This document shows, in pieces, positions 14,851-20,933 of a DNA stretch of 20,933 nucleotides (position 1 is the stretch's first letter; each line of letters opens with the position of its first letter). The stretch lies in contig DKAS01000254.1 in assembly GCA_002448875.1 (NCBI GenBank), positions 2,565 through 23,497 on the forward strand, read 5' to 3'. This DNA comes from Proteobacteria bacterium UBA6920. GTDB taxonomy: Bacteria > Pseudomonadota > Gammaproteobacteria > SG8-11. Made by a program: the position numbers and the translations under genes. The notes beneath the pieces were generated by a model. The model did no database searches. It saw only the letters and a list, made by a program, of their open reading frames with translations, and was not told the DNA's origin.

Positions 14851-16940
14851 GTAAACCAAACGCGAAAATTCTAATTTTGCTGGTGGATGACGATGAGGTC
14901 GATCGGTTGGCGGTCATTCGTGCCTTGAAGAGCATGCGTGACTTGCATTTCGTTATCGAGGAAACGGCCTCTGCAACCAGCGCCAGGCAATTGCTTGGGC
15001 AAAAAAAGTACGATCTGGTTTTTCTCGACTATCTGCTGCCTGATGGCGACGGCATGAGCCTGTTGCGCTATTGCCGTGAGCAGGGCAACGGGGTGCCTGT
15101 GATCGTGTTGACCGGCCATGGCGACGAGCGACTGGCGGCGGATCTGATGCGTGCCGGCGCTGCCGACTATATCCCGAAATCCACGATAACAGCACAGGTG
15201 CTGCATGCCAGCGTGCAGAGCGCCTTGTCCAGGCAGCGGGTAGAGCAGGACCGCAAGCGGGCGCACCATGAACTGGAAGTAAAGTCGGAAAGAATTGAAG
15301 ACATACTGCAAAGCATCAAGGACGCGTTTTTTGCCCTCGATGACCAATTCAGGTTTACCTATATAAACAAGCGCGCGGAAGAACTGCTGCATCTGCAAGC
15401 CGGTGAGGTACACATGAAAAATGTGTTCAGCGAACTGGCTGATCTGGCGCCCTGGCTGGCGGAGGCGCTGCAAACCACCCATAAGGAGAAGAGGCAGCAA
15501 AGCTGCGAGGGTTGGTACAAGTCACTGGCGAAATGGCTGGAGGTGCACGTTTATCCAGGGCAGGATGGACTGTCGGTTTACCTGCAGGATATAAGCCAGA
15601 GAAAAACGCAGGAAAACGAGCTCAGTCACATGGCGCGCTACGATAGTCTCACCGATCTGCCTAATCGGGTAATGCTGCACGAAAAAATAGAGGAAGCGAT
15701 AGCCGCCGGCGGCGGTGACGGGTTCGCCGTACTGTTCTGCGATCTGGATGGATTCAAGGGCGTCAACGACAGTCTGGGGCATGACGCCGGCGATGAGTTG
15801 CTACAGATTGTCGCCCGCAGGTTGAGCAGCGCCGTCCGTGTCCAGGATACCGTCGCCAGAGTGGGCGGAGACGAATTTATCGTGCTGCTGGACAGCGTCA
15901 ACCGACGGGAGGATTTGGATCGTATTGCCGGCAATATAATTCAAGTTATCGCCCAGCCTATCCGCGTGGAGCAAAGCCAGACCGGTGTCACCGGCAGCGT
16001 AGGGGTAAGCGTTTATCCGCAGGACGGGGCGACGGCGGAGCTGCTGTTGAAAAACGCCGATACCGCCATGTATTTTGCCAAGCACTCGGGCAAGAATCGT
16101 TTTCAATATTACAGCGAGTCGCTGGAGGAGTCGCTGACTCAAAGGCTGTCGCTGGCGCAGGCACTGCAACAGGCCCTGGATCTTGGGCAGCTGCAGCTGT
16201 TTTACCAGCCGCAGATCGATATCCAGCGCAACCGTATCACCTCGGTCGAAGCACTGCTGCGCTGGAATCATCCTCAGCTTGGGATTTTACCGCCGGACCG
16301 TTTTTTGAATGTGGCCGAAGAAAGCGGTCTCATGCAGAATATCGGTGATTGGGTCATCATGCAGGCGACCGAGGATATGAAAGCGTGGCATGACGCCGGT
16401 TTCACAGGTATCGGCGTGACCGTCAACCTGTCGCCACGGCAGTTTTTCGCGCCCAATCTGCTGGATACGCTGAGTAACGCGCTGCAGGAAAGGCAGTTGC
16501 CGGCGGACATGCTCACCGTCGAGGTCGTGGAGGACACCATACTCGAACGCAGCAACCGGATACTCGATATTCTGCAACGCTTGAAAAAGCTCGGCGTGAG
16601 CCTGTGCCTGGATAACTTCGGCACGGGTTATGCGTCCCTGTCGCTGCTGGCAACCATGCCGGTGGACAAGGTAAAAATAGATCGCTCATTTACCCGCAAT
16701 CTGCAAAACAGCGCTCGGGATGCGGCGATGGCAAAAGCGATCTACACCGTGGGCAACAGTCTTAACATCCAGGTTATCGTGCAAGGCATCGAGACCGTGG
16801 AGCAACAATGGCTGGTGGAATCTTTCGCCTGCGCCAATGTTCAGGGTTTCCTGTATTGTCATCCCATGCCGGTGAGCGAGTTGCAGGATTTCTTCGCGGA
16901 GTTTACCGCGGCATTTACCAGCCGGGCGCGTTCCGGTTGA
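14847..16940 (+). CDS. Response regulator with PAS, GGDEF and (degenerate) EAL domains
   Basis: A 697-residue cytoplasmic protein. REC (6-125) has DDD at 14-16, acceptor D61 and K111. PAS is at about 150-255. GGDEF (260-425) has an intact RVGGDEF motif (338-344), the product-inhibition I-site RVQD (331-334) five residues upstream, and DLDGFK...NDSLGHDAGD, so it should make c-di-GMP. The EAL domain (435-685) keeps EAL (468-470), N527, E562, D589 and K610. The usual DDFG reads DNFG (N590), and the usual AEGVE reads VQGIE (Q646), so the base-providing glutamate is lost. Phosphodiesterase activity is therefore doubtful. Expected input is phosphorylation by the kinase encoded upstream. Its stop is 12 bases from the end of the convergent PhnD-like gene, with no terminator between. 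Confidence 0.93.
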   Translation: MSKPNAKILILLVDDDEVDRLAVIRALKSMRDLHFVIEETASATSARQLLGQKKYDLVFLDYLLPDGDGMSLLRYCREQGNGVPVIVLTGHGDERLAADLMRAGAADYIPKSTITAQVLHASVQSALSRQRVEQDRKRAHHELEVKSERIEDILQSIKDAFFALDDQFRFTYINKRAEELLHLQAGEVHMKNVFSELADLAPWLAEALQTTHKEKRQQSCEGWYKSLAKWLEVHVYPGQDGLSVYLQDISQRKTQENELSHMARYDSLTDLPNRVMLHEKIEEAIAAGGGDGFAVLFCDLDGFKGVNDSLGHDAGDELLQIVARRLSSAVRVQDTVARVGGDEFIVLLDSVNRREDLDRIAGNIIQVIAQPIRVEQSQTGVTGSVGVSVYPQDGATAELLLKNADTAMYFAKHSGKNRFQYYSESLEESLTQRLSLAQALQQALDLGQLQLFYQPQIDIQRNRITSVEALLRWNHPQLGILPPDRFLNVAEESGLMQNIGDWVIMQATEDMKAWHDAGFTGIGVTVNLSPRQFFAPNLLDTLSNALQERQLPADMLTVEVVEDTILERSNRILDILQRLKKLGVSLCLDNFGTGYASLSLLATMPVDKVKIDRSFTRNLQNSARDAAMAKAIYTVGNSLNIQVIVQGIETVEQQWLVESFACANVQGFLYCHPMPVSELQDFFAEFTAAFTSRARSG

Positions 16941-16952
16941 GCCGGGGTACGG

Positions 16953-17771
16953 TTACCAGCCCCAGACCACGCCCTCCAGAAGGTTTTCCACCCCGCTGTA
17001 GTCTTTGCTGGATGTGGCGATAAATACGGGTTTTTCTCTGCTGAATCGATTGAGCACTGCAATGGCGGATTTGCTTCCCTGCGGCGTAAGCAGGCTGTGG
17101 GTGATAAGATCACGCTCGCGCTTGTCGACTCGACTGGAGACGGTGATGGTTTGATTCGGCATTTTCTCGCTTGTGTAGATGATTTTCAATTGTTCGCGCT
17201 CCTGCTTGGGCAACTGCTGCAGGTAAAAATCATCGGAGACAATGGCGGCCTCGCATTTGCCATCCTTGAACGCCCGATATACATCCGGCGCCCCGCCCTT
17301 GATTTCCACCACCGGCGGCATTGCCGCGCTCTGGGCAAATTGCGCGAGAAAATTCAGCATGCTGAGGTTGGGCGAGGCCATGCCGCAGGTTTTATGCGAG
17401 GTCAGCTGTCGCATACGCCTTACTTTCTTGTTGTCCGCGGCGGCAACCACATAGAACATCAAGTCGCCCGGCAGCTTGACCACCGGGAAATGATTCAGGT
17501 GCTTCATGCGCCAGGCGGAAAAGTGCGGGCCGTCGAAAACGATATCGTATTTGTCTTCCCGCATATTCAGGGCATATTCTTCCCAGCTGGAAGGGTGCAC
17601 GTATCCCACTTTACGGCCGAGCTGTTTCGACAGGAAATTGGCGATGGGCTCATATTGGGCCTTGCCCTGTTCGACATTTTCGCGCGGCGGCGCGGAAATT
17701 ATCAGATCGGCGCAAGCGAAACCGTGACAAAGAATTAAAACGGGAAAAAGCGCAAATCGCAGCAAATCCAT
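16953..17771 (-). CDS. PhnD-like periplasmic substrate-binding protein (second copy)
   Basis: A 272-residue protein with a signal peptide (MDLLRFALFPVLILCHGFAC, cleavage after ACA at 19-21). The mature part has PhnD-type features: YEPIANFLSKQLGRKVGYVH, YDIVFDGPHFSAWRM, TCGMASPNLSMLNFL, and DVYRAFKDGKCEAAIVSDDF. It is clearly related in fold to the binding protein at 11695-12525 but diverged throughout, so it is not a recent duplicate. No transporter genes accompany it. It converges on the c-di-GMP operon, suggesting a second ligand-presenting protein for the same kinase or an independent sensor. Two cysteines, C129 and C173, remain in the mature part. Confidence 0.87.
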   Translation of the reverse strand: MDLLRFALFPVLILCHGFACADLIISAPPRENVEQGKAQYEPIANFLSKQLGRKVGYVHPSSWEEYALNMREDKYDIVFDGPHFSAWRMKHLNHFPVVKLPGDLMFYVVAAADNKKVRRMRQLTSHKTCGMASPNLSMLNFLAQFAQSAAMPPVVEIKGGAPDVYRAFKDGKCEAAIVSDDFYLQQLPKQEREQLKIIYTSEKMPNQTITVSSRVDKRERDLITHSLLTPQGSKSAIAVLNRFSREKPVFIATSSKDYSGVENLLEGVVWGW

Positions 17772-18312
17772 TCAACCCCCCGGTGTAAGAGTGCAATCTA
17801 TGCGACTAATTTTTATTATTGAAATTGAAATTCAAGCCAAATGCGGACAAATCGATTGTAAACTCTGCGTCCCATCAAGAGAACAGTTTTCACCTTAAAG
17901 ATAAATTAATCGGGTACATTACCTCATGTCAAGCCACTGAAGCCTTGCGTATAATTTCCCGAAGCTAACAATACGGCGGTGATTTCCGCTTTCTTTGCAG
18001 ATCTGGAACATTGCTGCGGTGGTGTGGGTGGAGAAACTATCGTCTTTAAGAAGGAAATAGAAGGGCGATTCGACGCAAGCGTCGCGACGCGGACAAAATG
18101 CTGCAGGCATGGATCAGGCAATTACAGAGTGCACGATCTGCGGCCGATGGAAATGCTGCGAAGAGATTCCAAGTATAAGAAAACATAGACAATCTCTTGC
18201 ATCAGACCCGGGTCCCAATTAAGATGCATTGAAAATAGACCTTCAATTAAGTTCTTAGGCAAGGCCACAGCGCCGGGGTACGTGCTATTTTTTTTGATGG
18301 GGGGTGATGACG
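17772..18312. other. Long intergenic region upstream of the H-NOX gene
   Basis: About 540 bases between divergent genes. I find no convincing gene: a 69-codon frame at 17979 lacks a ribosome site. Visible structures are TTGAAATTCAA (17825-17835, an 11-base palindrome), the hairpin CGACGC-AA-GCGTCG, a candidate promoter (listed separately) and a run of eight T before the H-NOX ribosome site. Confidence 0.45.
18197..18225 (+). promoter_or_regulatory. Candidate H-NOX promoter with palindrome in the spacer
   Basis: TTGCAT (18197-18202), a 17-base spacer, then TAAGAT (18220-18225). Each hexamer matches four of six consensus bases. The spacer contains the perfect 10-base palindrome GACCCGGGTC (18205-18214), placed where a repressor would block RNA polymerase. 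It lies about 90 bases before the H-NOX start. Confidence 0.35.
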
Positions 18313-18867
18313 ATGTACGGTGTTATTTTCGATTTTCTCCGTGATTATGTCATTCAAAACCATGGTGGCAAGCAAACATGGGAGACGCTATTGCAGGCGT
18401 CCGGGCAAAGCGTCCATAAAATTTATTTTCCTGTCACTGAATATCCTGATGAAGAAATCGTGGCAATCGCGAAAGTAGCGGCGGAGGCTCTGAGTCTGCC
18501 TTTACCTGCCGTCCTGGAAGATTTCGGAATATTCACCGGCAAGAAACTGATGACTTTTTACCACATGTATGTTTTTAGCAACGAATGGAAAACCTTCGAG
18601 GTTATCGAGCACGCGGGTAAGAGCATTCATCACTATATCCATAAGCACAATCCTGCGCGCAAACCTCCGCAATTGTCAGCAGAACGCCTGTCGGACAACG
18701 AGTTGATGATTCACTATTATTCGGCCCGCATGATGTGCCCGGTGGTCAAGGGCATCGTCCAGGGTCTGGCCAGGCACTTCAACGAAGCCTTCGATATTTA
18801 CGAAGAGCAGTGCATGTATCATGGCGCCAGCGAGTGTGTTTTCAGGGTAACCCGCAAAGCCCATTAA
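18313..18867 (+). CDS. H-NOX (haem nitric-oxide/oxygen-binding) sensor protein
   Basis: A 184-residue stand-alone haem-binding sensor. The family start MYGVIFDFLRDYV fits ATG 18313, with GGGGGG (18299-18304) eight bases upstream; two earlier in-frame starts are too close to it. The proximal haem ligand is expected at H106 (SIHHYIHKHNP), and the YxSxR haem-propionate motif is Y135-Y-S137-A-R139. Three cysteines, C142, C167 and C175, have the same 25- and 8-residue spacing as the zinc-site cysteines described for Shewanella H-NOX, but the histidine ligand position is E164. H-NOX proteins sense NO and usually control a kinase or c-di-GMP enzyme. None is directly adjacent; the GGDEF-EAL operon is 1.4 kb upstream. 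Confidence 0.9.
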   Translation: MYGVIFDFLRDYVIQNHGGKQTWETLLQASGQSVHKIYFPVTEYPDEEIVAIAKVAAEALSLPLPAVLEDFGIFTGKKLMTFYHMYVFSNEWKTFEVIEHAGKSIHHYIHKHNPARKPPQLSAERLSDNELMIHYYSARMMCPVVKGIVQGLARHFNEAFDIYEEQCMYHGASECVFRVTRKAH

Positions 18868-18966
18868 TAGTTCACTGTACGGGATAGTCAACGGCGCGAT
18901 GGCTCTGGCGACGGCGCCGGCGAATCCCGGACAGAGAAACTGTCTGCGGCTGGTCTGTGCGTTCAT
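18868..18966 (-). pseudogene. Possible truncated gene start with Tat signal motif
   Basis: Reading leftward from ATG at 18966, the first 33 codons give MNAQTSRRQFLCPGFAGAVA and then RAIAPLTIP. SRRQFL fits the twin-arginine export motif and is followed by a moderately hydrophobic stretch. AGGA lies nine bases before the ATG. The frame then continues antisense through the H-NOX gene to 18676 without looking like a protein. It could be the stump of a gene cut by rearrangement, or chance. Confidence 0.25.
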
Positions 18967-19128
18967 GGCTGAATGTCCTGCGCATCGCGATCACGCGGCG
19001 CCAACACCTTCCACCTGGCGAGTGCTTGTCCCCGCAATGGAATTTCTGCAAACTTTTCGCGATACGAACTTCCGCCGCTTTCTCACAAAAAAATAACTAT
19101 GCTCACGGGCTCAAGTGAATCCGGCGCG

Positions 19129-19145
19129 GCCGCTATCATAGCGGC
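19129..19145. repeat. Perfect inverted repeat (7-base stem)
   Basis: GCCGCTA, loop TCA, TAGCGGC, followed by TTTACATTTATATG. It has only a three-T run, so it is a weak terminator at best, about 260 bases after the H-NOX stop. Confidence 0.5.
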
Positions 19146-19271
19146 TTTACATTTATATGATCTTAAAAATATACAAATCAGACTAAATAAAACGACATCC
19201 TTGCCGTGCACGTATATCGAGTCATGCGCAAGAGGCTGTGAAGAAAATGCTGGTAGAGGGAGGGGCAGCGG

Positions 19272-19305
19272 AACCTGGCGTGGACACTAACCTGGCGTGG
19301 ACACT
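19272..19305 (+). repeat. Exact 17-base tandem duplication
   Basis: The unit AACCTGGCGTGGACACT occurs at 19272-19288 and again, with no gap, at 19289-19305. It lies 140 bases upstream of the OsmC-family gene, outside any coding frame I can support. It may be a slippage scar or a duplicated protein-binding site. Confidence 0.9.
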
Positions 19306-19447
19306 CACTTGTCGATCACGTATGCTGCGCTGGTGGTCAAATCGATGTGAGTGCGTTGTGTCAGTTTCAGATGTAGTTGCTTGGTGTTTGCGTGATTCTT
19401 GTGTGTCATGGAACTTTCAACATTAGTTTGATAGCAAGGAGAATCCA

Positions 19448-19981
19448 ATGTCGCAACTGAAAAATTCGCTGCTGGAAACCATCGAAGGCATCAAAAGGAA
19501 TCCTGATGCCGCGAAAGTCATGTTCAGGGCCAAAACAAAGTTGATCGATGGCGTCCGTTGTCACGCCAAGGTGCGCGATTTCGCTGCCCTGGTCGTCGAC
19601 GAACCACCCACGCTTGGCGGCGCCGACCAGGGCATGAACCCGGTCGAGCTGATCGCGGCGGCGCTGGGAACCTGCCAGGAGATCATGTACGCGGCGTATG
19701 CTTCCGTCATGGGAATCAAGCTGGATTCCGTTGCCGTTGACGTCAAGGGCTTTCTGGATCTGCGCGGCTTGTTCGGCATGGATGAATCGGTGCCGGCGGG
19801 TTATACCAATCTGCACTACGTTACCAAGATAGAAAGCCGGGAGAGCGATGCAAAAATCGAGCAACTGGTGCAAGTGGTGGAATCCCACTGCCCGGTGCTC
19901 GATACCCTGGTGCGGCCGGTTCACGTTTCCGGTACGGTGCTGCACAACAATGCGGAAATCAATGCCGTGGTGGCGGTTTAG
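19448..19981 (+). CDS. OsmC-family protein
   Basis: A 177-residue protein with the OsmC/Ohr fold. The two family cysteines are C76 in LGTCQEIMYAAYA and C148 in ESHCPVLDTL, and GMNPVELIAAALGTC (62-76) is the usual helix-start block. In Ohr and OsmC these cysteines reduce organic hydroperoxides. The sequence is longer at the N-terminus than Ohr and fits the broader OsmC-like group, so peroxidase activity is likely but not certain. AAGGAG (19436-19441) six bases upstream fixes the ATG at 19448. It is a single gene preceded by a long non-coding region, and converges on dnaE2 with 31 bases between the stops and no clear terminator. Confidence 0.9.
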   Translation: MSQLKNSLLETIEGIKRNPDAAKVMFRAKTKLIDGVRCHAKVRDFAALVVDEPPTLGGADQGMNPVELIAAALGTCQEIMYAAYASVMGIKLDSVAVDVKGFLDLRGLFGMDESVPAGYTNLHYVTKIESRESDAKIEQLVQVVESHCPVLDTLVRPVHVSGTVLHNNAEINAVVAV

Positions 19982-20012
19982 TTGCCCAGTGGAGATAATC
20001 GTCAAACGGCGG

Positions 20013-20933
20013 CTAATGGAAATCCCGCGACCGCGTTGCCAGCTGTCCCAGCAGCGCGCTGTGGTCCTCGATATGGGAGGCGATGAGGTTTAACACCTCG
20101 CCTTCCTTTTCCAGGACGCCGCCGACGCCCAGCAGCCGTCCCTGCAGCACTTCCCGCCGGTAGCGCTCCTGCGTCTGCTGCCACACCACCACGTTGACAT
20201 AACCGGTCTCGTCCTCCAGGGTCATGAAGATCACGCCCGCGGCGCTGCCGGGCCGTTGCCGGTTGATCACCAGGCCCATGACGCGCACGCTGGACTGGTG
20301 CGGACAGTGCCGCAGCTGTTGAGCGGTGCGCACCCCCGGGTGCAGGCGAGGGCGCAGAAACGCCAGCGGATGGGGGCGCAGGCTGAAGCCCAGGGTGTTG
20401 TAATCGGCCACCAGATCCTGCGCCGCGGTCGGTGCCAGGAGAAAGGGTTCATTTTCGGCGATGTGCCAGCGGGGCAGTTCCGCCACCTTGTTTTCCACGC
20501 CCAGCACCTGCCAGTGGCTGCGGTAACGGTGGCCGCTGAGGCTGAGCAGGGCGTCGGCGCTGGCCAGGCAGTGCAAGTCCTGGCGGTTGAGGCGGGCGCG
20601 GCGCGCCAGCTCCGGCACGGAAGTAAAAAGTCCCTTGCTTCGCGCCGTTACCAGACGTTGCGCGCCGGCCTGCGACAGGCCCTGCACCAGGCGCAGGCCG
20701 GTGCGCAGCGCTTGGGTGTTATCGTCCTGGTTTTCCAGGGTGCAATCCCAGTCGCTGTGCAGCACATCCACCGGCAGCACCGTTACCTCATGGCGCCGCG
20801 CGTCCTGGATCAATTGCGCCGGCGCGTAAAAACCCATGGGCAGGCTGTTGAGCAGGGCGCAGGTGAAGGCCGCCGGTTCGTGGCGCTTGAGCCAGGCGGA
20901 GACATAGGCCAGCAGGGCGAAGCTGGCGGCGTG
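20013..20933 (-). CDS. dnaE2: Error-prone DNA polymerase DnaE2, C-terminal part
   Basis: The frame is open from the window's right edge to a stop at 20013-20015, giving the last 306 residues of a protein of about 1,000. It begins HAASFALLAYVSAWLKRHEP and continues AFTCALLNSLPMGFYAPAQL, the signature of C-family polymerases of the DnaE2 (ImuC) type. A helix-hairpin-helix-like region (about residues 85-125) and an OB-fold domain (VRVMGLVINRQRPGSAAGV; FMTLEDETGYVNVVVW) follow. DnaE2 does damage-tolerant synthesis with ImuA and ImuB, normally encoded just upstream of it, which here would lie beyond the right edge. The C-terminal domain looks intact. Confidence 0.95.
   Translation of the reverse strand, partial: HAASFALLAYVSAWLKRHEPAAFTCALLNSLPMGFYAPAQLIQDARRHEVTVLPVDVLHSDWDCTLENQDDNTQALRTGLRLVQGLSQAGAQRLVTARSKGLFTSVPELARRARLNRQDLHCLASADALLSLSGHRYRSHWQVLGVENKVAELPRWHIAENEPFLLAPTAAQDLVADYNTLGFSLRPHPLAFLRPRLHPGVRTAQQLRHCPHQSSVRVMGLVINRQRPGSAAGVIFMTLEDETGYVNVVVWQQTQERYRREVLQGRLLGVGGVLEKEGEVLNLIASHIEDHSALLGQLATRSRDFH

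Larger units (their letters stand above)
18868..19447. other. Gene-poor region between H-NOX and OsmC-family genes
   Basis: About 580 bases without a well-supported gene. It holds a possible remnant of a Tat-exported protein gene on the minus strand (18868-18966), the hairpin GCCGCTA-TCA-TAGCGGC at 19129-19145, an AT-rich segment (19145-19200) and an exact 17-base tandem duplication (19272-19305). The mixed composition suggests past rearrangement. Confidence 0.45.

Noticed and set aside
17979..18188. 69-codon plus-strand frame in the H-NOX upstream region
   Set aside because: No ribosome site, no recognisable motif, and the frame crosses a hairpin; likely chance.
18287..18296. T-run upstream of H-NOX considered as a terminator
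   Set aside because: No stable stem directly before it; more likely part of the AT-rich leader.
19272..19305. Tandem 17-base units considered as a minimal CRISPR or attachment site
   Set aside because: Only two units with no spacer between them, and no cas or integrase gene in the window.
19238..19426. 62-codon plus-strand frame across the 17-base tandem duplication
   Set aside because: No family resemblance and no convincing ribosome site; the 17-base repeat would shift the frame in relatives lacking it.

Overview
The window looks like a piece of a free-living, Gram-negative, gammaproteobacterial chromosome. It is moderately GC-rich, densely coded and has short intergenic gaps. The pointers are a YqcC/DUF446-like gene, a SirB1-family gene, an AlgP/histone-H1-like lysine-rich tail, DnaE2, and two-component/c-di-GMP signalling of proteobacterial type. 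I cannot name the genus. I see no rRNA, tRNA, CRISPR array, prophage or intact insertion sequence.

Layout. Positions 1-1165: the 3' end of a TerC-type membrane protein gene, then two small genes, one unrecognised and one YqcC-like. Positions 1166-1554: a gap ending in a near-perfect bidirectional terminator. Positions 1555-3071: a histone-deacetylase-fold amidohydrolase (+) meets a histidine phosphatase (-) at a shared CTAG. Positions 3211-6029: a compact cluster of a Rieske ferredoxin, a divergent TrpD-like phosphoribosyltransferase homologue (4-base overlap) and a B12-type radical SAM protein. This is the best candidate here for an undescribed small pathway. Positions 6332-7154: a histone-H1-like protein with its own promoter and terminator. 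Positions 7181-9603: AlkB-family dioxygenase, rhomboid protease, a small unknown protein and a single-domain response regulator. Positions 10010-11565: a GAF-domain protein and a SirB1-family protein.

Positions 11695-17771 hold the main signalling module. A PhnD-type periplasmic binding protein, a membrane histidine kinase (HAMP-PAS-HisKA-HATPase), an Rcp1-type response regulator and a REC-PAS-GGDEF-EAL protein lie in one run of overlapping genes. A second PhnD-type binding protein converges from the other strand. The likely logic is ligand capture in the periplasm, then kinase, then phosphotransfer, then control of c-di-GMP. The EAL domain has substitutions at two catalytic positions, so the last protein is probably a cyclase rather than a dual enzyme. 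A stand-alone H-NOX (haem nitric-oxide-binding) protein follows, behind a candidate promoter with a palindrome in its spacer.

Positions 18868-19447 are a gene-poor stretch with a possible Tat-signal gene remnant, a hairpin and an exact 17-bp tandem duplication. The window ends with an OsmC-family gene converging on the 3' end of dnaE2.

All functional calls come from motifs read by eye; no database search was run.
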